A program made the translations under genes and the position numbers. From Streptomyces sp. NBC_01803 (GTDB lineage: Bacteria > Actinomycetota > Actinomycetes > Streptomycetales > Streptomycetaceae): a stretch of 64,000 nucleotides of DNA. The notes under the pieces were generated by a model. That model was not told where the DNA came from. It searched no databases and worked only from the letters and a program-made list of their open reading frames with translations. Below are positions 46,758 to 56,902 of this stretch, one piece after another; position 1 is the first letter of the stretch; every line of letters begins with the position of its first letter. The DNA lies in NCBI RefSeq assembly GCF_035917415.1, contig NZ_CP109073.1, forward strand, positions 2,746,001-2,810,000, in the 5' to 3' direction.

Positions 46758-47741
46758 TCAGCGGGACAAGCGGTGGGCGAACTCCGTGGCCCAGTACGTC
46801 AGGATCAGGTCCGCCCCGGCCCGCTTGAACGCCGTCAGGGTCTCCTCGATCGCCCGCTCGCGGTCCAGCCAGCCGCGTTCCGCCGCCGCCTCGACCATCG
46901 CGTACTCGCCCGAGATCTGGTACGCCGCGACCGGCACCGGCGAGGCGTCCGCGACCTGGCGCAGGATGTCCAGGTACGGCAGTCCCGGCTTCACCATCAC
47001 CATGTCCGCGCCCTCGGCGAGGTCGAGCTCCAGCTCCCGCAGCGCCTCCCGCGCGTTCGGCGCGTCCTGCTGGTACGCCTTCCGATCGCCCGTCAGCGAC
47101 GAGTTCACCGCCTCGCGGAACGGGCCGTAGAACGCCGAGGCGTACTTCGCCGTGTAGGCCAGCAGCGCCACGTCCTGGTGGCCCGCCGCGTCCAGCGCGC
47201 GCCGCACGTGACCGATCTGGCCGTCCATCATGCCGCTCGGCCCCAGCACGTGCGCGCCCGCCCCGGCCTGGACGAGGGCCATCTCGGCGTACCGCTCCAG
47301 CGTCGCGTCGTTGTCCACCCGGCCCTCGGCGTCCAGCACGCCGCAGTGTCCATGGTCGGTGACCTCGTCCAGGCACAGGTCGGACATCACCACCAGCGCG
47401 TCGCCGATCTCGGCCCGGACGTCCCGCAGCGCGACCTGGAGGATGCCGTCCGGGTCGGTGCCCGGCGAGCCGATCGCGTCCTTCTTGGCGTCCTCCGGGA
47501 CCCCGAACAGCATGATCCCGCTGACCCCCGCCTCGGCCGCCGCCACGGCGGCCTCGCGCAGCGAGTCGCGCGAGTGCTGCGCCACGCCGGGCATGGAGGA
47601 GATCGGGACCGGCTCGCGCACGCCCTCCCGCACGAACGCGGGCAGGATCAGGTCGGCCGGGTGCAGCCGGTGCTCGGCGACCATCCGCCGCATCGCCGGA
47701 GTGGTCCGCAGTCGCCGGGGCCGCACGTCGGGGAACGTCAC
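46758..47741 (-). CDS. hemB: 5-aminolevulinate dehydratase (porphobilinogen synthase)
   Basis: A 327-residue ALAD with the two active-site lysines in [14 protein letters not shown] and [12 protein letters not shown], and a metal-binding region [14 protein letters not shown]. It condenses two 5-aminolevulinates to porphobilinogen. GTG at 47741 overlaps the hemD stop (GTGA). It ends the rex-hemACDB operon. Confidence 0.96.
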   Translation of the reverse strand: MTFPDVRPRRLRTTPAMRRMVAEHRLHPADLILPAFVREGVREPVPISSMPGVAQHSRDSLREAAVAAAEAGVSGIMLFGVPEDAKKDAIGSPGTDPDGILQVALRDVRAEIGDALVVMSDLCLDEVTDHGHCGVLDAEGRVDNDATLERYAEMALVQAGAGAHVLGPSGMMDGQIGHVRRALDAAGHQDVALLAYTAKYASAFYGPFREAVNSSLTGDRKAYQQDAPNAREALRELELDLAEGADMVMVKPGLPYLDILRQVADASPVPVAAYQISGEYAMVEAAAERGWLDRERAIEETLTAFKRAGADLILTYWATEFAHRLSR

Positions 47742-49495
47742 GGCGTCCGCGTCCTCCTCCGCTGGGGCCGCTTCTCACTCGGCCGCTTCAGCACCTCGCC
47801 CGCCTCCAGCGCCGCCGCCCGCCGCTCCGCGCCGAACTCGGCCAGCGCCTCGGCCAGCGCGTGCACCGACGGCTCGGGCGCCATCACGTCCACCCGCAGG
47901 CCGTGCTCCTCGGCGGTCCGCGCGGTGGCCGGGCCGATACAGGCGATCACCGTCACGTTGTGCGGCTTGCCCGCGATGCCGACCAGGTTCCGCACGGTCG
48001 AGGACGACGTGAACAGCACCGCGTCGAAGCCGCCGCCCTTGATCGCCTCCCGGGTCGCCGCCGGCGGCGGCGAGGCGCGCACGGTCCGGTACGCCGTGAC
48101 GTCGTCGACCTCCCAGCCCAGCTCGACCAGGCCGGCCACCAGCGTCTCGGTGGCGATGTCGGCGCGCGGCAGGAACACCCGGTCGATCGGGTCGAAGACC
48201 GGGTCGTACGGCGGCCAGTCCTCCAGCAGACCGGCGGCCGACTGCTCGCCGCTGGGCACCAGGTCGGGCCGCACGCCGAACCGCTTGAGCGCGCGGGCGG
48301 TCTGCTCGCCGACGGCGGCGACCTTGATCCCGGCGAACGCCCGCGCGTCCAGGCCGTACTCCTCGAACTTCTCGCGGATCGCCCGCACCGCGTTGACCGA
48401 GGTGAACGCGATCCACTCGTACCGCCCGGTGACCAGGCCCTTGACGGCCCGGTCCATCTGCTGCGGGGTGCGCGGCGGCTCGACGGCGATCGTCGGGACC
48501 TCGCTGGGCACCGCGCCGTACGAGCGGAGCTGCTCCGACAGCGAGGCCGCCTGCTCCTTGGTGCGCGGCACCAGGACCTTCCAGCCGAACAGCGGCTTGG
48601 ACTCGAACCACGCCAGCCGCTCCCGCTGCGCGGGGGCGCTGCGCTCGCCGACGACGGCTATCACCGGCCGGTCGGCATCCGGCGAGGGCAGGACCTTCGC
48701 GGTCTTCAGGGTCCGCTCGACCGTGCCCAGCGTCGCCGTCCATGTGCGCTGCCTGGTGGTGGTGCCGGCGACCGTGACCGACAGCGGGGTGTCGGGCTTG
48801 CGGCCGGCCGAGATCAGGCGGGACGCCGTCACGGCCACCGCGTCCAGCGTGGTGCTGACGACGACGGTCGCGTCGCTGGCGCCGACCTCGTTCCAGCACC
48901 GGTCGTCGGCCGAGGCGGCGTTGACGAACCGCACGTCGCCGCCCTCGGAGTCGCGCAGCGGCACCCCGGCGTAGGCGGCGACGCCGACCGCGTTGGCGAT
49001 GCCGGGGACGACCTCGAAGGTGATCTCCGCGGCGGCCAGCGCGAGCATGTCGGCGGTGGCGTCGGTGTCCATGCCCGGGTCGCCCGCGACCGCACGCACC
49101 ACCCGCTTGCCGGCGCGCGCGGCACGCATGACAAGATCGGCGATGTGGTCGGCCCCGGCCCGCGCGGTGGTGACGGTGGACCCGTCCTCGCCGGTGCCCT
49201 GCAACGGGGTTTCCGTGCCCGGCGCGACATGCGCGTGCACGACCTCGTACGCCTCGGAATCGGCGATCAGCACATCGGCCTGCGCCAGGACGTCGACGGC
49301 GCGCAACGTCAGCAGACCCGGATCACCGGGTCCGGCACCGAGGAAGGTGACGTGTCCGAGAGGAGTGCCGCACGGCTCTGCGCGCGCGGCCTGTGGAGCG
49401 GCCACGGTGCTCGTGGTGCCCCCAGTGCTCGTGGCGCTCGCGGCGCCGGTGGTGCCCATGGGGCCTGCGGTGGTGGGGCTCGTGGTGGGGCTCAA
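47738..49495 (-). CDS. hemD: Uroporphyrinogen-III synthase fused to a degenerate methyltransferase domain
   Basis: A 585-residue two-domain protein. Residues about 35-280 resemble uroporphyrinogen-III C-methyltransferase ([36 protein letters not shown]), but the GGDP and FGRGGEE motifs are altered ([14 protein letters not shown]), so SAM-dependent activity may be lost. The C-terminal half is HemD ([31 protein letters not shown]), which closes and inverts the tetrapyrrole ring. The TTG at 49495, with GGGGAG 8 nt upstream and overlapping the hemC stop (TTGA), is the likely start; an ATG at 49459 is the alternative. Confidence 0.9.
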   Translation of the reverse strand: MSPTTSPTTAGPMGTTGAASATSTGGTTSTVAAPQAARAEPCGTPLGHVTFLGAGPGDPGLLTLRAVDVLAQADVLIADSEAYEVVHAHVAPGTETPLQGTGEDGSTVTTARAGADHIADLVMRAARAGKRVVRAVAGDPGMDTDATADMLALAAAEITFEVVPGIANAVGVAAYAGVPLRDSEGGDVRFVNAASADDRCWNEVGASDATVVVSTTLDAVAVTASRLISAGRKPDTPLSVTVAGTTTRQRTWTATLGTVERTLKTAKVLPSPDADRPVIAVVGERSAPAQRERLAWFESKPLFGWKVLVPRTKEQAASLSEQLRSYGAVPSEVPTIAVEPPRTPQQMDRAVKGLVTGRYEWIAFTSVNAVRAIREKFEEYGLDARAFAGIKVAAVGEQTARALKRFGVRPDLVPSGEQSAAGLLEDWPPYDPVFDPIDRVFLPRADIATETLVAGLVELGWEVDDVTAYRTVRASPPPAATREAIKGGGFDAVLFTSSSTVRNLVGIAGKPHNVTVIACIGPATARTAEEHGLRVDVMAPEPSVHALAEALAEFGAERRAAALEAGEVLKRPSEKRPQRRRTRTP

Positions 49496-50463
49496 TGTGC
49501 TCGCTCCCCCATCAGACCGGCCGCGCCCTTGGCGAGCATCTCGGCGGCGAGATGGCGGCCGATGGCCGCCGCCTCCTCGTCGGACGCCGGTACGGGACCG
49601 GTGGTGGACAGCTGCACCTGCGCGGATCCGTCGGGGGTGCCGACGACGCCGCGCAGGCGCATTTCGGTGACGGTCTGCCCGTCGGCCAGCAGGTCGGCGA
49701 AAGCGCCCACAGGGGCGCTGCAGCCGGCCTCCAAGGCGGCGAGCAGAGTGCGCTCGGCGGTCACGGCGACCCGGGTGGACGGGTCGTCGAGTCCGCCGAG
49801 CAGTGCGGCGAGGTCCGCGTTCGACGCGGCGCACTCGACCGCCAGTGCCCCCTGGCCGGGGGCGGGCAGAACGATGTCCGGGGAGATGAGCTCGGTGATC
49901 TCCTCCCTCCGGCCGACGCGGTGCAGTCCGGCGGCGGCGAGCACGACCGCGTCGAGCTCGCCGGAGCGGACGTACCCGATCCGGGTCTCGACATTCCCCC
50001 GGATCGCGACCGTTTCGATCTCGCAACCCAGCGCCCGTGCCCAGGCGTTGAGCTGCGCCATCCGGCGCGGCGAGCCGGTGCCCACACGGGCGCGGCCCGG
50101 CAGCACGGCCAGCCGTTCGAACGTCAGCCCGTCGCGGGCGACGAGCGCGTCCCTGGCGTCGGCGCGCGTCGGCACGGCGGCCAGGGCCAGCTCGGGCGGC
50201 TGGACGGCCGGGAGGTCCTTGAGGGAGTGCACGGCGAAGTCGATCCCCCCGGCGAGCAGCGCGTCGCGCAGCGCGGAGGCGAAGACCCCGGTGCCGCCGA
50301 TCTGCGCCAGGCTGCGCCGGGAGACGTCGCCGTAGGTGGTGATCTCCACCAGCGTGACGGGCCGTCCGGACAGCTCGCGGACCCGCTCCGCGACGGCCGA
50401 GGACTGGGCCAGTGCGAGCGGGCTGCGCCGGGTGCCCAGCCGCAGGGCGCGGGGGGCCGTCAC
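49492..50463 (-). CDS. hemC: Hydroxymethylbilane synthase
   Basis: A 323-residue porphobilinogen deaminase. Cys248 (LEAGCSAPVG) carries the dipyrromethane cofactor, and the conserved HSLKDLP and GTGSPRR motifs are present. It polymerises four porphobilinogens. GTG at 50463 overlaps the hemA stop (GTGA). Confidence 0.96.
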   Translation of the reverse strand: MTAPRALRLGTRRSPLALAQSSAVAERVRELSGRPVTLVEITTYGDVSRRSLAQIGGTGVFASALRDALLAGGIDFAVHSLKDLPAVQPPELALAAVPTRADARDALVARDGLTFERLAVLPGRARVGTGSPRRMAQLNAWARALGCEIETVAIRGNVETRIGYVRSGELDAVVLAAAGLHRVGRREEITELISPDIVLPAPGQGALAVECAASNADLAALLGGLDDPSTRVAVTAERTLLAALEAGCSAPVGAFADLLADGQTVTEMRLRGVVGTPDGSAQVQLSTTGPVPASDEEAAAIGRHLAAEMLAKGAAGLMGERAH

Positions 50464-51824
50464 GACCGCTCCCGCTCGACGGGGCCGCCGGCGGCGAGCG
50501 CCGACAGCGGGCCGAGGTCGAAGAGCTGCCGCAGGGCCGCCGCGTAGTGGTCGCCGCCCGGCTCCCCGGCCAGCTCCTTGACGCGCACGGTCGGCGCGTG
50601 GAGCAGCTTGTCGACGACGCGGCGGACGGTTCTGCCGACCTCGTCGCGTTCCTTCTCGCTCAGCTCGGGCAGCCGGCCGTGGAGCCTGGCCAGCTCGGCG
50701 GCGACCACGTCGGAGGCCATGGCGCGCAGCGCGACGACGGTCGGCGTGATGTGCGCGGCGCGGCGGGCGGCGCCGAGGGCGGTGGTCTCCTCGGTGACGA
50801 TGCCGTGCACCGCGTCCACGTCGGCGGCCATGGGCGCGTCGGCCGACACCGAGGCGAGCGATTCGATGTCCACCAGCCGGACGCCGGGCAGCCGGTGCAC
50901 GGCCCCGTCGACGTCGCGCGGCATGGCCAGGTCAAGAATGGCGAGGTCGGTGTCGCGCTCGCGGATGGCGTTCGCCACGGCGGCGGCCGTCAGGACCAGC
51001 CCCGTGGCGCCGGTACAGGAGACGACGATGTCGGCGAGCGCCAGCTCGGCGGCGATGGAGATGGCGTTGATCGGCACCGCGCGGGCTCTCGGGCCGTCCT
51101 GCCGCAGCACGGTGGTCAGCCGCTCGGCGCGCTCCAGGGTCCGGTTGGCGATCACCAGTTCGGCCACACCGGTGCGGGCCAGGGTGGTGGCGGCGAGCGA
51201 GGACATCGAGCCGGCGCCGATCACCAGCGCCCGTCTGCCCCGCACCCAGCCGGGCACGTCCTGGCCGCCCGCGAGCTGCTCCAGTCCGAACGTGACGAGC
51301 GACTGCCCGGCCCGGTCGATACCGGTCTCGCTGTGCGCCCGCTTCCCGACCCGCAGGGCCTGCTGGAACAGCTCGTTCAGCAGCCGCCCGGCGGTGTGCT
51401 CGTCCTGGGCGAGGGCGAGCGCGGCCTTGATCTGGCCGAGGATCTGGCCCTCGCCGACCACCATCGAGTCCAGCCCGCAGGCCACCGTGAACAGGTGGCG
51501 CACGGCCCGGTCCTCGTAGTGCGTGTACAAGTACGGCTGGAGCTCGGCCAACGCGACACCGCTGTGCCGGGCCAGCAGCGCGGAGAGCTCGGACACGCCG
51601 GCGTGGAAGCCGTCCACCTCGGCGTAGAGCTCGATCCGGTTGCACGTGGAGAGCACGGCGGCCTCGACGACGACGCCGCCGGCACCGCCCGTGGCCGGGC
51701 CGGTCCCGCTGGCGGCGACGGTGTCGCGCAGCAGCGTGCCGCGCGTGTCGGGGGCGAGCGCGGCGCGCTCCAGCAGGCTGACGGGCGCGCTGCGGTGGCT
51801 GAGCCCGATGACGACCAGCGTCAT
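50460..51824 (-). CDS. hemA: Glutamyl-tRNA reductase
   Basis: A 454-residue GluTR with the catalytic Cys61 in STCNRIE, an N-terminal region insert with a Gly-rich loop (about 38-51), the NADPH domain (GAGSMSSLAATTLARTG) and the C-terminal dimerisation helix. It makes glutamate-1-semialdehyde from Glu-tRNA; HemL, encoded 12 kb away, uses the product. ATG at 51824 overlaps the rex stop (ATGA). Confidence 0.96.
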   Translation of the reverse strand: MTLVVIGLSHRSAPVSLLERAALAPDTRGTLLRDTVAASGTGPATGGAGGVVVEAAVLSTCNRIELYAEVDGFHAGVSELSALLARHSGVALAELQPYLYTHYEDRAVRHLFTVACGLDSMVVGEGQILGQIKAALALAQDEHTAGRLLNELFQQALRVGKRAHSETGIDRAGQSLVTFGLEQLAGGQDVPGWVRGRRALVIGAGSMSSLAATTLARTGVAELVIANRTLERAERLTTVLRQDGPRARAVPINAISIAAELALADIVVSCTGATGLVLTAAAVANAIRERDTDLAILDLAMPRDVDGAVHRLPGVRLVDIESLASVSADAPMAADVDAVHGIVTEETTALGAARRAAHITPTVVALRAMASDVVAAELARLHGRLPELSEKERDEVGRTVRRVVDKLLHAPTVRVKELAGEPGGDHYAAALRQLFDLGPLSALAAGGPVERERS

Positions 51825-52588
51825 GCCGGCATCACCGCCGGAACGTCTCCGTCCGGGCCCTGCTCGCCGCGCCGCTCCGCCGGGACCCGCAGCTCTCTGG
51901 GGGCGGCGGTCTCGCGGGAGAGGTCCTCGGCGGCCTTCCGCTGCTCGTGGAACGCGAGGATCTGGAGCTCGATGGAGAGGTCCACCTTGCGCACGTCGAC
52001 GCCCTCGGGCACCTGGAGCACGGTGGGCGCGAAGTTCAGGATCGAGGTGATGCCGGCCGCGACGAGGCGGTCGCACACCTGCTGAGCGGCACCCCCCGGA
52101 GTGGTGATGACGCCGATGGAGACCCCGTTCGTGTGAATGATCGTCTCCAGCTCGTCGACGTGCCGCACGGAGATTCCCGCGACCTGCTTGTCGGTCATCG
52201 ACGGGTCCGCGTCGATCAGCGCGGCGACGCGGAAGCCTCGGGAGGCGAAGCCCCCGTAGTTGGCGAGGGCGGCTCCGAGGTTACCGATTCCGACGATCAC
52301 CACGGGCCAGTCCTGGGTCAGCCCCAGCTCGCGGGAGATCTGGTAGACGAGATACTCCACGTCGTACCCGACGCCCCGGGTGCCGTAGCTGCCAAGGTAG
52401 GAGAAGTCCTTGCGGAGCTTCGCGGAATTGACCCCGGCGGCGCTCGCCAGCTCCTCGGAGGAGACCGTGGGCACCGAGCGCTCCGACAACGCGGTCAGCG
52501 CCCGCAGATACAGCGGAAGCCGGGCGACGGTCGCCTCGGGGATTCCTCGGCTACGGGTCGCCGGTCGGTGATTTCGGCCAGTTGCCAC
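51821..52588 (-). CDS. rex: Redox-sensing transcriptional repressor Rex
   Basis: A 255-residue Rex: winged helix (ELASAAGVNSAKLRKDFSYL), then a Rossmann domain with GIGNLGAAL and the switch region ending in NFAP. High NADH releases it from DNA. GTG at 52588 has AGGAG 5 nt upstream. Its own operator lies 86 bp upstream, so it autoregulates and with it the hem genes, coupling haem supply to respiration. Confidence 0.96.
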   Translation of the reverse strand: MATGRNHRPATRSRGIPEATVARLPLYLRALTALSERSVPTVSSEELASAAGVNSAKLRKDFSYLGSYGTRGVGYDVEYLVYQISRELGLTQDWPVVIVGIGNLGAALANYGGFASRGFRVAALIDADPSMTDKQVAGISVRHVDELETIIHTNGVSIGVITTPGGAAQQVCDRLVAAGITSILNFAPTVLQVPEGVDVRKVDLSIELQILAFHEQRKAAEDLSRETAAPRELRVPAERRGEQGPDGDVPAVMPA

Positions 52589-52673
52589 GGTGCTCCTGCC
52601 GGTCGGGCCAAGCGGAGGGCGGTCGCGGGCGGCGCACGCGCCGAAACCGCTCCGTCGAGCCCAGGCTATGTCC

Positions 52674-52691
52674 TTGTGAACGCGTGCACAA
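52674..52691. promoter_or_regulatory. Rex operator (ROP) before rex-hemACDB
   Basis: TTGTGAACGCGTGCACAA matches the Rex consensus TTGTGAA-N4-TTCACAA with one base different (G for T in the right arm). It lies between rex and the glutaredoxin gene, in an AT-richer promoter patch. Confidence 0.85.
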
Positions 52692-52817
52692 AGATGCTGT
52701 CTGTTTTGTCCGGTCAAAGTGACCGGTGCCACAGGAGCCCACAGGGACATCGGGCCACACTCCTCACCTATGCCACCACACGGTAGAAAACGGCCCCGAT
52801 GCGTCATCCGGCGGCGC

Positions 52818-53114
52818 TCAGGCGCCCAGGGCCCGCCGCAATCGCCCCCGGTCAACGCGCCAGAAGTCGTGCTGGGCGCCGTCCACCAGCACCACCGGGA
52901 TCTGCTCCCCGTACGTCCGGTGGAGCTCGGCGTCCTGGGTGATGTCCTTCTCCTCCCAGGCCGCGCCCACCTCGGCGCAGACCTCGCTGACGACCTGCCG
53001 CGCGTCGTCGCACAAGTGGCAGCCGGGCCTGCCGATCAGCGTCACGAGACGCCCGGCGGGGTCGGAGGGGGTCGCGGGACGGCCGTCACGGCGCCGGCGG
53101 AGCAGCGGAGTCAT
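52818..53114 (-). CDS. Glutaredoxin-like thiol-disulfide protein
   Basis: A 98-residue glutaredoxin-fold protein with a CxxC (GCHLC, about 32-36) and the cis-Pro region [10 protein letters not shown]. It is likely to reduce disulfides in the cytoplasm. It lies upstream of rex on the same strand, with the Rex operator between them, and is divergent to the HAD phosphatase. The short ATG start at 53114 is preferred; an upstream GTG-like start adds a low-complexity stretch. Confidence 0.85.
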   Translation of the reverse strand: MTPLLRRRRDGRPATPSDPAGRLVTLIGRPGCHLCDDARQVVSEVCAEVGAAWEEKDITQDAELHRTYGEQIPVVLVDGAQHDFWRVDRGRLRRALGA

Positions 53115-53197
53115 GGCGCTTATTGTGCCCCGCCCGGTCACTCCCGCGTCATTACCGCGCTACGGGGGTTTGTGTGTGGACTGGCTATGCTCAAAGC

Positions 53198-54136
53198 ATG
53201 GCCGGGCCCAACTCCCCCACACACGATCCCTCCCTGGCCGCTGCCCGCCGGGGGTGGCTCGCCGCGCGCAGGCGAGCCGCGGCCGAACGCAGCGAGCTGG
53301 CGGGCCAGGCCGCCGCGGAGGCCGCGCGCCGGGCCGCGGCCGAGCCGGAGTTCCCGTCCGCCGGGGACCCGAAGGCGGCGGCGTTCTTCGACTTGGACAA
53401 CACCGTGATGCAGGGCGCGGCGATCTTCCACCTGGGCCGGGGCCTGTACAAGCGCAAGTTCTTCCGGAAGCGGGAGCTGGCGAAGTTCGCCTGGCAGCAG
53501 GCGTACTTCCGGATGGCGGGCGCCGAGCACACCGGGCACATGCAGGACGCCAGGGACAGCGCGCTGTCCATCGTGCGCGGGCACCGGGTCTCGGAGCTCA
53601 TGGCCATCGGCGAGGAAATCTACGACGAGTACATGGCGGGCCGGATCTGGCCGGGGACCCGGGCACTCGCCCAGGCCCACCTCGACGCGGGTCAGCGGGT
53701 GTGGCTGGTCACGGCGGCACCGGTGGAGACCGCCACCATCATCGCCAGGCGGCTCGGCCTGACCGGCGCCCTGGGCACCGTCGCGGAGTCCGTCGGCGGC
53801 GTGTACACGGGCCGGCTGGTCGGCGAGCCGCTGCACGGCCCGGCCAAGGCGGTCGCGGTGCGGACCCTGGCCGAGGCGGAGGACCTGGACCTGGAGCGGT
53901 GCGCCGCCTACAGCGACTCGGCCAACGACATCCCGCTGCTCTCGCTGGTCGGCCACCCGTACGCGATCAACCCGGACCGGAAGCTGCGCGCGCACGCCCG
54001 GGAGATGGGCTGGCGGCTGCGGGACTACCGCACCGGCCGGAAGGCGGCCCGTATCGGCGTTCCGGCGGCGGCCGGAGCGGGCGCGGTGGCCGGCGGCGCC
54101 GCCGCGGCCCTGGCGATCCAGCGACGCCGCAGGTAG
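53198..54136 (+). CDS. HAD-IB family phosphatase with C-terminal membrane tail
   Basis: A 312-residue HAD-IB (SerB-like) hydrolase: motif [10 protein letters not shown] (about 66-74), motif [11 protein letters not shown], motif [13 protein letters not shown]. An Ala/Arg-rich N-terminus of about 60 residues and a C-terminal hydrophobic segment ([20 protein letters not shown]) suggest membrane association. Enzymes of this type are near bldN in other streptomycetes. The natural substrate is unknown. ATG at 53198. Confidence 0.88.
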   Translation: MAGPNSPTHDPSLAAARRGWLAARRRAAAERSELAGQAAAEAARRAAAEPEFPSAGDPKAAAFFDLDNTVMQGAAIFHLGRGLYKRKFFRKRELAKFAWQQAYFRMAGAEHTGHMQDARDSALSIVRGHRVSELMAIGEEIYDEYMAGRIWPGTRALAQAHLDAGQRVWLVTAAPVETATIIARRLGLTGALGTVAESVGGVYTGRLVGEPLHGPAKAVAVRTLAEAEDLDLERCAAYSDSANDIPLLSLVGHPYAINPDRKLRAHAREMGWRLRDYRTGRKAARIGVPAAAGAGAVAGGAAAALAIQRRRR

Positions 54137-54383
54137 CGGCCCCGGCTGGCGCGCCTCGGTCAAAGCCGGTCACGCCTTTGACAGAAGTAGTCACTTTGCG
54201 ATCAGCTATGCCATGGCGTTTGCGTGGCGCACCGGCCACAACCGGTAACCCCCCGAACCCAATCGGCGATTTTCCCAACTAGGCGTAGTGTCGTCTGCAC
54301 GAAGGGTTATCCTCCTCAGACGCAGGCGTCGGGTGACGGATCCGACACTGCACGTGTTGGAAGCTAAAGCCTCTGGGAGTCCC

Positions 54384-55232
54384 GTGTACCCACACGTCGG
54401 GGTTGACGCCTCGGGCCTGGCTACGCTGCGCACGACGGTCGCCGACCGTCTGCGCGCCCTCGTCCCCACTGCGTACGCCGTCCCCACCCTCGCCGCACCT
54501 GTCCTCGCCGGCCCCGCCCGCACCCTGGCGGACGGCACCGCCACCACCGACGCCACCCCCCTGGGGAGACGAGCCCGCCCCGGCGCCGCCGGCGCCTCGG
54601 CCACCCGCCCCTCCTCCCCGCAGCCGCCCACGCCCACGCCCGCGTCCACACCCGCGCCGTCGGCGACCGCGGCGGCGACCGGCGACAGCCGCCGGATGAT
54701 GGACCTCGTCGAACGCGCCCAGAGCGGCGAGGCCGAAGCCTTCGGCCGCCTCTACGACCACTATTCCGACACCGTCTACCGCTACATCTACTACCGCGTC
54801 GGCGGGCGGGCCACCGCCGAGGACCTCACCAGCGAGACGTTCCTGCGCGCGCTGCGGCGCATCGGCACCTTCACCTGGCAGGGCCGCGACTTCGGGGCAT
54901 GGCTGGTCACCATCGCCCGCAACCTGGTGGCGGACCACTTCAAGTCGAGCCGCTTCCGGCTGGAGGTCACCACCGGCGAGATGCTCGACGCCAACGAGGT
55001 CGAGCGCAGCCCGGAGGACTCGGTGCTGGAGTCCCTGGCCAACTCGGCGCTGCTCGACGCCGTCCGCCGGCTCAACCCCCAGCAGCAGGAGTGCGTCACC
55101 CTGCGGTTCCTTCAGGGCCTTTCGGTGGCCGAAACGGCCCGGGTGATGGGGAAGAACGAGGGCGCGATCAAGACGTTGCAGTACCGGGCCGTGCGCACCC
55201 TCGCCCGCCTGCTGCCCGATGACGCCCGTTGA
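54384..55232 (+). CDS. bldN: Developmental ECF sigma factor BldN
   Basis: A 282-residue sigma factor beginning (V)YPHVGVDASGLATLRTTVAD, the BldN pro-region (first 110 or so residues, here with a proline-rich stretch), followed by sigma region 2 (DLVERAQSGEAEAFGRLYDH) and region 4 (GLSVAETARVMGKNEGAIKT). BldN directs aerial hypha genes (chaplins, rodlins) in Streptomyces; it is made as a precursor. GTG at 54384 has TGGGAG upstream. The anti-sigma gene rsbN follows 237 nt downstream. Confidence 0.95.
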   Translation: MYPHVGVDASGLATLRTTVADRLRALVPTAYAVPTLAAPVLAGPARTLADGTATTDATPLGRRARPGAAGASATRPSSPQPPTPTPASTPAPSATAAATGDSRRMMDLVERAQSGEAEAFGRLYDHYSDTVYRYIYYRVGGRATAEDLTSETFLRALRRIGTFTWQGRDFGAWLVTIARNLVADHFKSSRFRLEVTTGEMLDANEVERSPEDSVLESLANSALLDAVRRLNPQQQECVTLRFLQGLSVAETARVMGKNEGAIKTLQYRAVRTLARLLPDDAR

Positions 55233-55312
55233 GGTCCGATGTTCTCCGAAGACCATCGAACATTGACAGAGAGTGAACGACCTCAGCGAATCAGTCACAT
55301 AATCTGCAAGCC

Positions 55313-55340
55313 GTAACCCGAGTGCCCGTCCACTCGTTGT
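55313..55340 (+). promoter_or_regulatory. Putative sigma-BldN promoter of rsbN
   Basis: GTAACC (55313-55318), 16 nt, then CGTT (55335-55338): the ECF-type -35/-10 layout reported for sigma-BldN targets. It lies about 130 bp before the rsbN start. It would place rsbN under its own sigma factor, giving feedback. Confidence 0.6.
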
Positions 55341-55469
55341 CGGGTTCGCAGGCTCTCTACAACTCGACTCCATCCAGGCACTATTCACCCATCCGTGTCG
55401 GTATGGGTGGAGCGAGAAACTTCCATCCACCGTAGGGAGTCGTTCGTGTGACGAGAGGAGGTGCCGCCC

Positions 55470-56753
55470 GTGATCGGATCCGTGTCGGCGAATCGTCGGG
55501 CCAACGCCTTCGCCCAGCTCGTCGCCGAGTCGCGGCCCGGCGAGCCGCGACCCGGCGACGAGGCGGCGGTGGCGGACCCGCCCGTGGCCGGGCCCCGAGC
55601 CCCGGCGGACGGTGCCGAGCAGGCAGTGTTGCTGTCGGTCGTCGAAAGGCTCGCGGACCTGCCGAGACCCGAGCTCGGCGCCGAGACGAGAGCGTCGCAG
55701 CGCGCCCTGCTGATCGCCACGATGGAGGCCGCCGCCGCTGCCGCACCGGACGGCCTGACCGAGGCCCCCCCGTGCGGTGACCGCGTGCCCGAGCAGCGCG
55801 GCGTCCGCGGCGGCCAGGGCACCCACCGCGCGCTCCCGCTCGGCGGGCTGGCCAGGCTTCGGCCCCGGTCGCGGCTGACGAAGGGGCTCGCGGCCGGGAG
55901 TCTGACGATGGGCGTGGCGGCGGGTGCCCTGGGCGGAGTCGCCGCGGCCAGCACCGACGCGCTGCCCGGCGACACGCTCTACGGCCTCAAGCGCGGCATG
56001 GAGGACCTGCGGCTCGACTTCACCAGCGGCGACGTCGACCGCGGTCGGGTCTATCTCGACCACGCCTCCACCCGGCTGAACGAGGCCCGGCGGCTGATGG
56101 AGCGCACGAGGGCGGGCGTGCTCGACCCCGAGGAGCTGGAGGACATCCGCAAGGCGCTCTCCAGCATGCGCGACGACGCGGCGGAGGGGCACCGACTGCT
56201 CTCCCAGGCGCACGCGGCGGACGGCTCCATCGACCCGATCGAGTCGCTGTCCGCCTTCGCCGAACGCCATCGCGAGGCGTGGGCCCAGCTCCGGTACGAA
56301 CTGCCCTTCGCGCTGCGCGACGTGGGCGACGAGGTCACGGACGTCTTCGACGCCATAGACGAAGATGTCGCGCCGTTCGAGTCCCTGTTTCCCCACGAGC
56401 CGGGCAGCCTGTCGTCCGCCGACGACTTCGGTGGTCGCCCGGCCCAGACGCCGGCCCAGGCCGAGCCGACCACGTCCGCCGCCCCACCGGGGTCCGGCAC
56501 GGACGCTGGAGGCGGCGCGGACGAGTCCGGCGGGAGCGCGGCGAGCCCGGGTGACTCCGAGCCGGGCGCGGGGCTCCTGGACGGCACAGGGCTGCTCGGC
56601 CCGGTCGGCGGCGAGGACGGCGCCACGGGCGGGAGCCCGGCGGAGCCCGGAGGCGCCGTGGACGCGCTGCCCGAGGCGGAGATCACCATTCCGCCGCTGC
56701 TGGAGGATCTGCTGCCGGAGCTCGGCCTGGACGTGACCGGCGGCGGCGCGTAG
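55470..56753 (+). CDS. rsbN: Anti-sigma factor RsbN
   Basis: A 427-residue membrane anti-sigma. The N-terminal cytoplasmic part begins SVSANRRANAFAQLVAES (sigma-binding region), there is one transmembrane helix (GLAAGSLTMGVAAGALGGVA, about 138-157), and the extracytoplasmic DUF5667 domain starts at GDTLYGLKRGMEDLRL. A Gly/Ser/Asp/Pro-rich tail ends in LLEDLLPELGLDV. It holds BldN inactive. GTG at 55470 has AGGAGG upstream. No protease gene for RsbN is in the window. Confidence 0.92.
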   Translation: MIGSVSANRRANAFAQLVAESRPGEPRPGDEAAVADPPVAGPRAPADGAEQAVLLSVVERLADLPRPELGAETRASQRALLIATMEAAAAAAPDGLTEAPPCGDRVPEQRGVRGGQGTHRALPLGGLARLRPRSRLTKGLAAGSLTMGVAAGALGGVAAASTDALPGDTLYGLKRGMEDLRLDFTSGDVDRGRVYLDHASTRLNEARRLMERTRAGVLDPEELEDIRKALSSMRDDAAEGHRLLSQAHAADGSIDPIESLSAFAERHREAWAQLRYELPFALRDVGDEVTDVFDAIDEDVAPFESLFPHEPGSLSSADDFGGRPAQTPAQAEPTTSAAPPGSGTDAGGGADESGGSAASPGDSEPGAGLLDGTGLLGPVGGEDGATGGSPAEPGGAVDALPEAEITIPPLLEDLLPELGLDVTGGGA

Positions 56754-56803
56754 CACCGGCCGCCCGGTCGGCCACATGGCGGTCGGTGGTCTTCCGCCGC
56801 TCC

Positions 56804-56891
56804 GGAAGGCCGCGGCTGGGGGAAGGCCGCGGCTTGGGGAAGGTGGGTGCCTTGAAGGGCTGTGTGCCCTCAGAGGCTGTGTGCCCTCAAA
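56804..56891. repeat. Two adjacent tandem duplications downstream of rsbN
   Basis: GGAAGGCCGCGGCTGGG is repeated with one extra T (56804-56838), then a 17-bp unit GGCTGTGTGCCCTCAGA occurs twice (56858-56891, one mismatch). They fill the convergent spacer between rsbN and the acyltransferase gene. No function seen. Confidence 0.7.
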
Positions 56892-56902
56892 GGCTGGGTT
56901 CT

